A stretch of 54,629 bases of DNA from Parcubacteria group bacterium Greene0714_7 (GCA_007378985.1 VMHB01000003.1:92283-146911); one strand, 5' to 3'. Positions 38,308 through 46,971 are shown, counted from the first letter of the stretch. The notes: generated from the sequence alone by a model not told the origin. Numbers and translations are program-made.

Positions 38308-38604
38308 TCACATCGTTTTTTCTGCCTTCTTTTTCTTAGGATGAGGAATCCAGCTTGCTATAAAGGCAAGAATCATGTCAGCAATTGAGCCTACTTTGGT
38401 ACCTTTATGTTTCAAATCAGTACGGAGTGTCTCAAAATCAACCTCAAGTTTGCCCGCTGCATTTTTTGCTTTCGTAGATATTTCACGTACATCTCTGAGT
38501 ATTTGAATTACATACCAAGAGGCAACAAGAAATGCTCCAGTACCGAGAACTACGGCAATTGCAGTAATGAAAAAGAAAATATCTGCCTGTATGAGTGTGT
38601 TCAT
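38308..38604 (-). CDS. Single-helix membrane protein (98 aa)
   Basis: An N-terminal helix (about 8-34) is followed by a cytoplasmic amphipathic helix (VREISTKAKNAAGKLEVDFE), a second weak hydrophobic stretch (IADMILAFIASWI) and a basic end. This resembles DUF948-type membrane coiled-coil proteins. It is likely co-transcribed with the Lys-tail protein 34 bases downstream. The leaderless promoter fixes the ATG at 38604. Confidence 0.6.
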   Translation of the reverse strand: MNTLIQADIFFFITAIAVVLGTGAFLVASWYVIQILRDVREISTKAKNAAGKLEVDFETLRTDLKHKGTKVGSIADMILAFIASWIPHPKKKKAEKTM

Positions 38605-38611
38605 TCCGCTC

Positions 38612-38617
38612 AGTATA
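38612..38617 (-). promoter_or_regulatory. -10 promoter of the 38604 gene
   Basis: On the minus strand TATACT ends eight bases before ATG 38604. Confidence 0.6.
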
Positions 38618-38651
38618 CCTTGGAAAAATTCAGCGAGTTATTTTTACTATT

Positions 38652-38680
38652 TTGACAAAAATAGTAAAAAATGCGATAAT
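38652..38680 (+). promoter_or_regulatory. Full consensus promoter of the 38687 gene
   Basis: TTGACA, 17-base spacer ending TGC, GATAAT; the -10 ends seven bases before ATG 38687. It is the best complete promoter in the window. Confidence 0.85.
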
Positions 38681-38686
38681 AAAGAA

Positions 38687-39562
38687 ATGGCACGAGAAGT
38701 TTTTGAAAAGGAACATTCTCCCTCTTACGCTGAGACAGAGAGCTACCACGGAGGTCCCGAGGTCGAAAGTGCATTGCATTTGGAAGAAGGAACATCTTTA
38801 AAAGGTAGGAATATCTATTTCGGGGGCAACTTGCCTGGTCGATGGGATTTTGGAAATGAGATGGTACGTCGAGGAGCTCGCGTCACCATGCGTGATGTCG
38901 GCGTGTTTGCAAACCCTTTGACACGCCCAGGGAAGCGAGCTCCAGAATTCAAAAAAAAGAATCGTTTCGATCAAGTAGTTATCTATATGGGACTTGCCTT
39001 CTACAAAGGTAAGGCTTTGGAGAATATTTTGAATGCGAGCATAGATACCGTTAACTTTAAAAATAAAGGAGAATTTAAGGCCATAACCCTCGACTTTACT
39101 TCTATGGAAAACGCAACTCCTGCGAATGCTTCCGAAGTAGCACTACACGCTCTTATGCATCGTTTTTTTCAAGCAGGAGGCTTCGATTCTCATCAAGGGT
39201 CTGTAACTCGAAAAACAATTCAAAATGTTTTAGAGAAAAGAGGTTTGGATTCTAAGCTCGTAGTAGAGGAAGCAATTCATATGCGTCCGACCGGATCTGG
39301 TGGTTGGGGTGAACTCTACGACCTATCGGGGATGCTGGCAGAGCAAAGCGGAGAAGCAGCTCTCGGAATGAGCAGGGTTCCACCTTTGATCCGAGCTCTA
39401 TTTTTGAATGGAAAGATTAAAGAATATCAAGAGCTTGAGAGATCATTTAAAGCAGTCCAGGAGGAAATTAAAATTCTTGCTAAAAATAAAACAACCACCC
39501 CCACTGGCACCCCACCTACAATTCATACTGTCACTGTCAAGACAAGAGAGGAAGTTCCATGA
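38687..39562 (+). CDS. Hypothetical soluble protein (291 aa)
   Basis: The start is at ATG 38687 (MAREVFEKEHSP); a longer frame would span the promoter. There is no membrane segment. A mixed alpha/beta middle contains KGRNIYFGGNLPGRWDFGN and VVIYMGLAFYKGKALENIL. A Gly-rich turn PTGSGGWGELYDLSGML comes later, and the C-terminus is a coiled coil followed by a Thr/Pro-rich tail. The first segment could be a Rossmann-like turn, but I cannot name a family. Its last 26 bases overlap the convergent histidine-kinase gene. Confidence 0.65.
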   Translation: MAREVFEKEHSPSYAETESYHGGPEVESALHLEEGTSLKGRNIYFGGNLPGRWDFGNEMVRRGARVTMRDVGVFANPLTRPGKRAPEFKKKNRFDQVVIYMGLAFYKGKALENILNASIDTVNFKNKGEFKAITLDFTSMENATPANASEVALHALMHRFFQAGGFDSHQGSVTRKTIQNVLEKRGLDSKLVVEEAIHMRPTGSGGWGELYDLSGMLAEQSGEAALGMSRVPPLIRALFLNGKIKEYQELERSFKAVQEEIKILAKNKTTTPTGTPPTIHTVTVKTREEVP

Positions 39563-41174
39563 TGAAGGTGGAGCCTTTACCGGCACCTTCAGATTCTGCC
39601 CAGATTTTTCCTTTGTGAGCCTCTACGTGAGCCTTGGTGACGAAGAGTCCTACGCCCGTTGAAGCAGGGTTAATACGCTTAGAATCTTCACCTGGTCTGA
39701 AGAGCTGGAAGAGGTTTTTGAGAGTGTCTTCTGTCATGCCAACCCCAGTGTCTTTAAGTGAAATACGAGCAACAGTGCCGATGCACTTCACACTAAGATT
39801 CATCTCTCCTGTTGGTGTGTACTTAATGGTGTTATCCAGAAGATTATTCAAGACTTCATTCATCTTTGAGACATCAATTTTCGCTTTCACGCCATCGAGA
39901 GCTGGATCGTAGGTTGCACTTAATTTCAATCCTTTCTTTTCAGCGTTCGGAGTGAACGCCATTACTGCATTTTTTATAAGTGGCACAAGCTCAATGTCTA
40001 CAAAATCGTATTTCATTCTCCCCTGTTCGATACGCGACACATCGAGATAGGTTTCCACTGACTTCGCCATGTCGGTTGCCCTATCAAAAACTTGCTGTAA
40101 ACCTTCCTTTCCTGCCGGTGCCAAAACCCCGTAAGAGCCATCCAAAAGCAGTGAAATAAAGTTACGAATGATAGTTAAAGGAGCGCGAAGGTCATGAGAC
40201 GCCATTGAGAGAAATTGTGATTTAAGTCTGTCGAGTTCTTTGAGTTTGTCGTTCGCAACTCTCAAATCAGCGGCGAGTAGTTCAATATGCTCTCGCTGCT
40301 CGACTTCTTTTGTTACACCTCGAATCAGTAGTATTCCAAAAGACAGAACAAGGAGAAATTCGCTTACGCGAAAAATTAATAAATGCGTTTCTTTTGAAAA
40401 GATTATTTCACCAAAAATTACCACAGCTAAAAAGGCCGTCAGAATCGCGACTGCCGCGGCTTTGGCGTTGAGAAATTTATATCGTAGCAATGCCAATGAT
40501 GCTGCAAATATAAAAGGAAATATGAATAGAGCCCCAAACTTGAGAAACGAAGGATTATCAAAAAATGCTGGGAGTACAAAGTTAAAAGTAATAAGAAGCG
40601 TAAATGTAATAACAATACCAGCAAGAATGACGCGCATTGGCGTGCGCTCCTGTGGTTTGGTTTTTTTAAATTTTGAAATGAAATGCACTAAACCTCCCAC
40701 AAGACAGAAAAATACAAATATACCAAAAATCACTATTCCAGGACCATTTACAATTGTTGCGATAGATCCATCTGAGGTAAGAGTGCCTATGCGTGTAAAT
40801 ACAAACGGGGATAAATTCAAAATTGAAACGCAAACCGCACAAAGAAATAGCCAGATCTGGGTTGTTTTTTTAAATGGTATTTTATGTTCTGGAAAGGTAG
40901 AGAGGAATAAAAAAAGACTAAATACAAACCACGCAGCGCTCGCGATTACTCCTCGAATAATCCAAAAAGCGGTATCAGCAACCTGTGTTTGATAAAACAG
41001 ATAGTTGAGCACGCTCCATGCTATTGAAGTGAAGCAGAAAAATAAAAAGATTGTATTTGAGCTACTTTTTGTATTAGAAAAATACACAACTGCACCTAAT
41101 ACAGCCATGAAGGCAATGATAACGCCGACAGTCAAAAGTTCTAGATTAACAAATGCCGATAAAGAAAAAACCAT
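39537..41174 (-). CDS. Membrane sensor histidine kinase
   Basis: The 545 residues comprise nine predicted membrane helices in the first ~290, then a short coiled coil. A HisKA domain has the phospho-His in FLSMASHDLRAPLTIIRNF. HATPase_c has the N box in EVLNNLLDNTIKY, the G1 box in LKDTGVGM and the G2 box in GVGLFVTKAHVEAHKG. The multi-helix sensor suggests a membrane-embedded signal; no PAS or HAMP domain is seen. No response regulator is adjacent. It follows the four-gene enzyme operon by a few bases but has its own -10 box inside the nitroreductase 3' end. A GTG at 41177 is an alternative start. Confidence 0.9.
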   Translation of the reverse strand: MVFSLSAFVNLELLTVGVIIAFMAVLGAVVYFSNTKSSSNTIFLFFCFTSIAWSVLNYLFYQTQVADTAFWIIRGVIASAAWFVFSLFLFLSTFPEHKIPFKKTTQIWLFLCAVCVSILNLSPFVFTRIGTLTSDGSIATIVNGPGIVIFGIFVFFCLVGGLVHFISKFKKTKPQERTPMRVILAGIVITFTLLITFNFVLPAFFDNPSFLKFGALFIFPFIFAASLALLRYKFLNAKAAAVAILTAFLAVVIFGEIIFSKETHLLIFRVSEFLLVLSFGILLIRGVTKEVEQREHIELLAADLRVANDKLKELDRLKSQFLSMASHDLRAPLTIIRNFISLLLDGSYGVLAPAGKEGLQQVFDRATDMAKSVETYLDVSRIEQGRMKYDFVDIELVPLIKNAVMAFTPNAEKKGLKLSATYDPALDGVKAKIDVSKMNEVLNNLLDNTIKYTPTGEMNLSVKCIGTVARISLKDTGVGMTEDTLKNLFQLFRPGEDSKRINPASTGVGLFVTKAHVEAHKGKIWAESEGAGKGSTFIMELPLLS

Positions 41175-41178
41175 CACC

Positions 41179-42240
41179 TTACACTATAACAGGGGGCAGG
41201 CGTCGAGAGCGGGCACTGGCAGGTTTACTGTGTCCAAACCGCATAAGAAATGCTAGGTGTGAGTCTCTAGGGGCATCAAATGCATTAAATACTTTTTGAT
41301 ATGAATCAAGAATTTGTTTTTCAAAGTTTTTTGGAATAGGCCTTAAGTCATTAACTTCAGCCCGATGTGTTAAAAACATTAAACCCGTTACGGGTTGCAC
41401 GGCGATACCCAATGCCGTTGCTTCGAGCCATACCCGTTGCATTAGTTCACCAACCTGGACATATGCTTCAGGAGTTCTTTTGTTAATAAATATGCCGCCA
41501 TATATTGCAGAGTCACGATATACACTAGCCATTTGAGCCGCTATTTTTTTAGATAACCCAATAGATCTGTTGAGTGTGTCTGTTACTTTCCAATGTTTAA
41601 GAATGCGCATTGCAAATTGTGCAGGAGGCGGCAACTCTAACGACTTAATGTATAGACCTTCTATACCGGACTCGTTATCTTTTTTGTCCCATAAAATATC
41701 TTTAAAAAACAGGTGATGAAGTTCGGGAACCTGCAAAGCTATATCTTCCATGGTAGCAAGTGCCTTCCCCACCTCTTTTTTATCGACAGCGTCTTTTGAA
41801 AATACAAACGACACACTTGGCGAAATACTGTGTGTACTTAACAGTAGTGTTTTCTTATCAGATTCTGAAAGAGGTTTTTTTGAATAGTGTTTTCGGTTGC
41901 AACCACGCTTCGATATTGTTTCATAAAGCGTGTTTACAGCCTCTTTTGTTTCAGAAAATATAATTTCCGCTACGCAATTATTTTTTTCTGGAAAATAATT
42001 TACCGATATAGCAAGGGCCTTAGACGCTGCAATGATGCGTATATTTTGTATGAGAGCACCATGAGCAACATAGGAACCTGTTTGTTGGTAATTTAAAATA
42101 GGATTATCTTTTCCTGGTATATTCCAAATTCGAATTGTATTTCCTGAAAGAATAGAAAACTTCCAAGGTTGTGAGTTGTCACCCGACGGAGCAAAAACAG
42201 CATGAGCGAGTATCTCCTCTAGCGTTCTTCGTTCTGTCAT
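41179..42240 (-). CDS. Nitroreductase-family flavoprotein
   Basis: The 353 residues begin TLEEILAHAVFAPSGDNSQPW, the FMN-binding start of this fold, with the S-x-x-N-x-Q-P-W motif. FINKRTPEAYVQVGELMQRV and LGIAVQPVTGLMFL later form the second half. The acidic middle and 350-residue length resemble the C-terminal part of Rv1355c-type proteins, in which a ThiF domain is fused to a nitroreductase. Here the ThiF protein is the gene just upstream, five bases away. Likely an FMN oxidoreductase or dehydrogenase acting on a carrier-bound or adenylated intermediate; the substrate is unknown. Confidence 0.82.
   Translation of the reverse strand: MTERRTLEEILAHAVFAPSGDNSQPWKFSILSGNTIRIWNIPGKDNPILNYQQTGSYVAHGALIQNIRIIAASKALAISVNYFPEKNNCVAEIIFSETKEAVNTLYETISKRGCNRKHYSKKPLSESDKKTLLLSTHSISPSVSFVFSKDAVDKKEVGKALATMEDIALQVPELHHLFFKDILWDKKDNESGIEGLYIKSLELPPPAQFAMRILKHWKVTDTLNRSIGLSKKIAAQMASVYRDSAIYGGIFINKRTPEAYVQVGELMQRVWLEATALGIAVQPVTGLMFLTHRAEVNDLRPIPKNFEKQILDSYQKVFNAFDAPRDSHLAFLMRFGHSKPASARSRRLPPVIV
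41183..41191 (-). promoter_or_regulatory. Extended -10 promoter of the histidine kinase gene
   Basis: On the minus strand TGT-TATAGT lies in the last codons of the nitroreductase gene and ends six (GTG) or nine (ATG) bases before the kinase start. Confidence 0.6.
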
Positions 42241-42245
42241 ACTGT

Positions 42246-43289
42246 CTAATTATTACTAAATATCTTTTCTAAGTTGACATCTATTTTCCCTGAACGAATA
42301 GGAAGCCCGAGAACAATTTGTTTTACTGCAAAGGCAACCACTACGCCAGAGAGGGTTGCCGCATCGCCTAGTTGTGGCCATGAATAAAGAGTTTTCCCAA
42401 CTTCAGCGAGAGAAGACATCATACGAGGTACTATCATCTCTGCCCCAGCTATTTTTGTTGCAAGTCTAGGTAATTCTTCCGGAGGAAATGCCTTAAACTC
42501 ATTGAGAGTGATATCTCCTATTAAGCCATTAAAAAGATATGTTTCTTTGTCTAAGTCAAAACGCTCAATATCGACAATAACCCCATCACCGTTATCTGTC
42601 GCCATCACAACAGGTATACCTCTTTTGCGGGCCTCTTCGCGAAGAAATATTTTTGTTTCCAGGTGGTCAGTCTCTTCTACTAGCACATCAACACCTCTTA
42701 GAAAACTATCAATATTTTCTGAGGTAACCCCCTCAGCGTATTCTTCAACTTCTCCATAAGGATCCATTTGGTAGATGTACTCTCTCGCAACAGTGGTCTT
42801 CTTTTGTCCCACTTTACTAAAGTCGTACCGTACACGATTCATATTTGACCCCGATAAGGTATCGGGGTCAGCAATTTTTATGTACCTACTCATACCCATC
42901 ATGTTGAGTGTAAGCGCACAGTGACTCCCTACACTCATTCCAGCAATAGCTATTCGCGAGTCTCGTAGTTTTTTCTGTTCGTCGGTTGTAATTAAATTCC
43001 TATTTCGGGTTGTGCGAAGTTCTTGGTGTTCAGTGTCAGAAAGGTAATGCACGAGTTGGTTATTCCAGGGAAAGTAAAACCAAGAACCAGATTCCTCCAT
43101 GCTATGACTACCAATATGCTCATTTATGAACAGTTCAAACTCTTCCGTGTAGTTCTTATTGAATTTAAACCGCGGATTTCTTATGAGAAACAAATCTTCC
43201 AAGAGCTCTCGATACACATCAATGACTAAAGCGTTCTTTGTATTTAGAGTCTGGTCTACATCTTTGAATTGTATAGGTTCAGGTTTCAT
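42246..43289 (-). CDS. ThiF/E1-like adenylating protein
   Basis: The 347 residues begin at ATG 43289, whose ATGA overlaps the stop of the upstream gene. Residues 1-110 are an unassigned N-domain. Then comes an E1-type Rossmann nucleotide site: IAIAGMSVGSHCALTLNMMG, then IADPDTLSGSNMNRVRYDFSKVGQKK with the expected Asp and Arg. I see neither the four zinc Cys nor an obvious catalytic Cys, so it may adenylate without forming a thioester. In Rv1355c-type proteins this domain is fused to a nitroreductase; here the two are neighbours. Confidence 0.85.
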   Translation of the reverse strand: MKPEPIQFKDVDQTLNTKNALVIDVYRELLEDLFLIRNPRFKFNKNYTEEFELFINEHIGSHSMEESGSWFYFPWNNQLVHYLSDTEHQELRTTRNRNLITTDEQKKLRDSRIAIAGMSVGSHCALTLNMMGMSRYIKIADPDTLSGSNMNRVRYDFSKVGQKKTTVAREYIYQMDPYGEVEEYAEGVTSENIDSFLRGVDVLVEETDHLETKIFLREEARKRGIPVVMATDNGDGVIVDIERFDLDKETYLFNGLIGDITLNEFKAFPPEELPRLATKIAGAEMIVPRMMSSLAEVGKTLYSWPQLGDAATLSGVVVAFAVKQIVLGLPIRSGKIDVNLEKIFSNN

Positions 43290-44776
43290 ATTTTTTTGAC
43301 CCATTTTTGTTTTATGCCAACAGGAAAATGAGTAGGATCGCCCAAGTCCCAAAACACTAGTTTGGGGTTTGCACGCTTACCCAGCATATCGGATAATTCC
43401 CTAAATTCCGAATTGAAAGTGCGCAGATGATTAGTTACAGTATGTAAAAGAAGGTCGCGTTCAACTATGCTCATCTTTCTGTTTCGCTTTTGTTCAAGGT
43501 GTATCTCTAAGTATTGATTTTTTTCTTTATCAAATACAGTAATCAGTGTGAACTTCCCTGTCAGAAATTTTTGGAATCTCTTTTCTAAGAGTACCTCACG
43601 AATCGTTTCAGGATAGATTTGAAGGCCGTAGAGGGTAGTAGAAAGATCGGTGCGCTCATACACAAAGACAAACGGTAGTTCGTATAGTTTTATTTTATGT
43701 TTTTTTGCTTCTTTCTCTAAATCAACTCCTGCTTCCTTTAAAATTTCTTTAAGTTCAGCAAATGAGTAGGTCCCTCCATGGTCTCCAACCGCATAGCGAA
43801 CAAGAGGTACTTCGCTATCACCCGTAAGAACTATTTCACCTTTAATTGTCTCAAAATATACGAAGTGAGGATTGTATTGAGCTAATGTTGGCGTGCGATG
43901 AATTTTCCCAAAAACTTTTTCAGCAAGAGAAGGGTTTCCAAGAACGAGACGTCTAATCAGAATTGAAGTTGGACTTTCGAACGCCATCGCGCCAATATCC
44001 GCTGTTCCATAGATATTTAATGTATCGGTGTGTATGTTATTCAAATCTACTTTCTTGGCTAGATATTCCCTAAACGTTTCAGTAAAAGCTTCTGCAGCAA
44101 AAATAAATTTAATATTGAGTTTTTTGGTTTCAATACCCTCTTCTTCAGCTTCGTCAATAACATCTTTAGTGAATGGAGGATATCCAACAAGAATAGTTTG
44201 GTCATACTGAGGAGAAAGTTCGCGGAGTGCATTAAAAATTTCTTTTTTATTCACCCCTGGTGTTATGAGAGAAAGAGTACCGATGCGTTCATTAACAAAC
44301 TCAAACGCTTTATATGTAATAAGACCTCCAATCCAAACACCCATTCCGAAACCAACAATAACAAGGGTTTTTTGTTTTTTATATTGAGCGGAAATTGCCT
44401 TTAAATATAGTTCTAGAAGTATTGAATATTCCCAATCCAAATGTGCATTGCGAGGGAAATAAAATGGTTTTCCTGTTGAACCAGATGTTGCAGAAAAAAC
44501 GATTGCACCAGCGAGGTTTGAATATGAAAGGCTTTTGAGCGGGAAAGTCCGCAGATATCTCTTCTTATCAGTAGTAGGTATTTTTTCAAATTCTTTCCAA
44601 TTTATTGTTTTTGGAACACGGATGCCATTTGTCTTTAAAAATGTTTTATATGCGGGAATAGAATGATAGCTTTTTTTGAATACACGAAGAGCAGTGCTCC
44701 TGCCGGTTTTTTCCCAAAAAACTGATTTTTTTGTAACAATATCCTTTAGAATTTTGTTTGCCTCTTTCTTAGTCAT
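43286..44776 (-). CDS. PaaK/CapK-like adenylate-forming enzyme
   Basis: The 496 residues belong to the phenylacetate-CoA ligase/CapK group: the P-loop FSATSGSTGKPFYFPR, the substrate and ATP region NIYGTADIGAMAFE, the hinge-side VPLVRYAVGDHGG, and a C-terminal Lys (GIKQKWVKK) in the right place for adenylation. Such enzymes activate a carboxylate as acyl-AMP and pass it to CoA or an amine. The gene overlaps the dehydrogenase gene by eight bases and the ThiF gene by four, so all are made together. Confidence 0.85.
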   Translation of the reverse strand: MTKKEANKILKDIVTKKSVFWEKTGRSTALRVFKKSYHSIPAYKTFLKTNGIRVPKTINWKEFEKIPTTDKKRYLRTFPLKSLSYSNLAGAIVFSATSGSTGKPFYFPRNAHLDWEYSILLELYLKAISAQYKKQKTLVIVGFGMGVWIGGLITYKAFEFVNERIGTLSLITPGVNKKEIFNALRELSPQYDQTILVGYPPFTKDVIDEAEEEGIETKKLNIKFIFAAEAFTETFREYLAKKVDLNNIHTDTLNIYGTADIGAMAFESPTSILIRRLVLGNPSLAEKVFGKIHRTPTLAQYNPHFVYFETIKGEIVLTGDSEVPLVRYAVGDHGGTYSFAELKEILKEAGVDLEKEAKKHKIKLYELPFVFVYERTDLSTTLYGLQIYPETIREVLLEKRFQKFLTGKFTLITVFDKEKNQYLEIHLEQKRNRKMSIVERDLLLHTVTNHLRTFNSEFRELSDMLGKRANPKLVFWDLGDPTHFPVGIKQKWVKKI

Positions 44777-45842
44777 AAGTTTTTTGAAACCGCTCTTCCG
44801 CTAATGCATCGGCGACCTCGCCTGTAGGAATAGAGTCCCTAATAGAAGTTTCTATTATTTTTTCAACAGTATTTCTAATACGCTTAATATCTGACTCTAC
44901 GCGTTCTTGTGAGTATCCTAATGGATGTAACTCGTCAGCAACGCTAATGAGTCCGCCGGCGTTTGCTACATAATCCGGAACATAGAGTATTCCAGCTTCA
45001 AAGAGAGCTTGCCCGTCCTCCTGTGTTGTTAATTGATTGTTAGCTGCACCGCAAATAATTTTTGTTTTCAGGTTTGGAATAGTATCTTTATTAAACTCGT
45101 TACCCATGGCGCACGGCGAATATATGTCAGATTCGATTGTGTGTATGATTGCAGAATCAACTATTTCAATGGTGGGATGATTCTTCAGCGCGCGTTCAAT
45201 TCGTTCAGGAACAATATCAGCTCCTATCAATTTTGCGCCAGTCTTCTCGAGAAGTGCACATAAATCAATACCTACCCCACCCAAGCCTTTGATAGCAATT
45301 TTCTTACCTTCAAAAGATGCGGAGCCTGTTTGCATTGCTAGCGCTCCTTCCATAGCATAGAAGACACTGAGTGCCGCCCACCGTGCTGGGAGACCGCCCA
45401 CTTTAGGTCTACCCACTATGGTATTTGAATGTTGTTCAAGTATCTGTATGTCGTGCTCATTAAGTCCTACATCTTCTCCAGTATAAAAAGGCTCACCTAA
45501 CTCTGCGAGAGCCTTTGCGTAGGCAGTAAGTATTGCGTCTTTATCTCCCTCACCGTCTTTTGGTGCAAGAATCACACCTTTTGCTCCTCCGAATGATACT
45601 TCTGCAATGGCACATTTGTATGTCATTGCACGGGACAGACGGAGAGAATCCCTCAAGGCATCCTCTTCTTTCTGGTAGTGCCAATAACGTGTTCCTCCTA
45701 TAGCAGGACCACGATTTGTATTGTGAATCGAAATAAATGCCAAAAGTCCACTTGCAGAATCTTCAATGCGTAAGACTCTCTTATGGGTATCAAATTCGGG
45801 AAATGTATTTACATCAACAGAGGTAATGCTCAAATTTGACAT
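44769..45842 (-). CDS. Leu/Phe/Val-type amino-acid dehydrogenase
   Basis: The 357 residues have a catalytic domain with RGPAIGGTRYW, the substrate Lys in SRAMTYKCAIAEVSFGGAKG (MTYK and GGAKG) and the Asp in EDVGLN. The NAD domain is marked by IKGLGGVGIDLCALL. Then ANAGGLISV, typical of leucine/phenylalanine dehydrogenases, appears near the end. It interconverts an amino acid and its 2-oxo acid with NAD. First gene of the overlapping operon, divergent from the pilin fusion. TATAAT lies only three bases before the ATG, too close to serve it, so the promoter is unresolved. Confidence 0.9.
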   Translation of the reverse strand: MSNLSITSVDVNTFPEFDTHKRVLRIEDSASGLLAFISIHNTNRGPAIGGTRYWHYQKEEDALRDSLRLSRAMTYKCAIAEVSFGGAKGVILAPKDGEGDKDAILTAYAKALAELGEPFYTGEDVGLNEHDIQILEQHSNTIVGRPKVGGLPARWAALSVFYAMEGALAMQTGSASFEGKKIAIKGLGGVGIDLCALLEKTGAKLIGADIVPERIERALKNHPTIEIVDSAIIHTIESDIYSPCAMGNEFNKDTIPNLKTKIICGAANNQLTTQEDGQALFEAGILYVPDYVANAGGLISVADELHPLGYSQERVESDIKRIRNTVEKIIETSIRDSIPTGEVADALAEERFQKTYD

Positions 45843-45959
45843 GAATTATAAAATTTTTAGTAAATCTCCGAGCTCACTTAAAAAGAGAAAGCCTTCAGAA
45901 AAAATGAATCAAGAATTTTATCTTATCACGGAATTTAGCTTCATAAGTCAAGGTACAGA

Positions 45960-45965
45960 CATAGT
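45960..45965 (+). promoter_or_regulatory. -10 promoter before the pilin-fusion gene
   Basis: CATAGT (or TATAGT at 45965-45970) lies at leaderless distance from the mini-ORF ATG 45971, not from the main start. Confidence 0.4.
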
Positions 45966-45970
45966 ATAGT

Positions 45971-46045
45971 ATGAATGAACACACACCACAAAAACAATAC
46001 CTACTTTTACCTGATACGCTGTTGGGAGCACAAAGCTATGTCTAA
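45971..46045 (+). CDS. Mini-ORF overlapping the pilin-fusion start
   Basis: Twenty-four codons (MNEHTPQKQYLLL at the start) end in TAA eight bases inside the next gene. Same arrangement as at rplU and mraY. Probably a ribosome-delivery ORF. Confidence 0.35.
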   Translation: MNEHTPQKQYLLLPDTLLGAQSYV

Positions 46046-46967
46046 AAAGCTCATTTTTCTCTTCACTCTCGCTATTGTTTTCCTTCCTCTCGTGGCATTT
46101 GCGGTACAGACTCCTGCCGAGCTCTTGAGTGGGAGTGGTGGAGGCTTAGTCCCTCAATGTGAAGGTGCTTTTTGCCGAGCCTGTGACCTCATTGAGCTTT
46201 CTAGTAATGTCATCAATTTTGCTATTGCGTTTTCAGTGATTATCGCCACCTTGATGTTTGCCTACGCAGGCATTCTGTATGTAACCGCTGCCAGCAAGCC
46301 TGACCAAGTAAAGAAAGCACACGGGGTGTTTGTGAATGTGTTTGTTGGCTTATGTGTTGTGCTTACCGCATGGCTTCTGGTAAATATTACCTTCTCGGTG
46401 CTCACCGGAAAAGGTGTATCTATATGGACAGATATTTCATGCGTGGGAAATCCCACTAGTGCAGCTTTTCCTGATGCTCCTGGTGCAGTGCCTGCACGAC
46501 CTTCAGTGACTGGTGGCGGAACTGCAGTTGGTACGCCCATAAGCGTACCCGGAAACTCCCTTACTAACACTGAGGCAATTAGGCGTCTTGAACGTGACGG
46601 CGTATGTGGAGGTACGACAGGAACACCGTGTCTCTCCTCTGCCTCATTGAACGGTATTCAGTCAAGAACTGTTGATCAGGCAATCATTATGCACAATGCT
46701 TGTAGATGTACTTTTACTATTACTTCCGCTACCGACGGTAGACACAGTACCTCAGGGCCTTACAATCACAGAGCGGGCTACAAGCTTGATATTCAGCATA
46801 GAGGTAATCCAGCCCTGGTCAGCTTTGTGCAACGCTTAACTTTCATAGAGCATAAAGCTGACTGGGGTGGCGTAGCTGCTGATATTTATCATGATCGCTG
46901 TGGCAATGTATATGCAATGGAACCGACGATTCTGGACTTACAGGTAACGCAGGTATGTCAATATTAA
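46038..46967 (+). CDS. VirB2/TrbC-like pilin fused to a peptidase-like domain
   Basis: The start is at ATG 46038, giving a clean signal peptide (MSKKLIFLFTLAIVFLPLVAFA). Residues 40-115 are VirB2/TrbC-like: two helices, NVINFAIAFSVIIATLMFAYAG and GVFVNVFVGLCVVLTAWLLV. After a Pro/Thr-rich linker the last ~115 residues contain GRHSTSGPYNHRAGYKLDI, close to the S-x-H-x-x-G-x-x-x-D-I zinc motif of M15/VanY-type D-Ala peptidases, plus ADIYHDRCG. A pilin fused to a wall enzyme would suit passage through peptidoglycan. The enzyme call is tentative. Confidence 0.7.
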   Translation: MSKKLIFLFTLAIVFLPLVAFAVQTPAELLSGSGGGLVPQCEGAFCRACDLIELSSNVINFAIAFSVIIATLMFAYAGILYVTAASKPDQVKKAHGVFVNVFVGLCVVLTAWLLVNITFSVLTGKGVSIWTDISCVGNPTSAAFPDAPGAVPARPSVTGGGTAVGTPISVPGNSLTNTEAIRRLERDGVCGGTTGTPCLSSASLNGIQSRTVDQAIIMHNACRCTFTITSATDGRHSTSGPYNHRAGYKLDIQHRGNPALVSFVQRLTFIEHKADWGGVAADIYHDRCGNVYAMEPTILDLQVTQVCQY

Positions 46968-46971
46968 GGAT

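Noticed and set aside
38567-38686. Longer N-terminus for the 38687 gene
   Set aside because: The extension spans a complete TTGACA-17-GATAAT promoter at leaderless distance from ATG 38687.
43290-43352. Longer ThiF-protein start at 43352 or 43304
   Set aside because: ATG 43289 forms an exact ATGA overlap with the upstream stop and the extra residues have no family similarity.
45975-46037. Longer N-terminus for the pilin-fusion protein
   Set aside because: It would place 21 polar residues before a perfect signal peptide starting at 46038.
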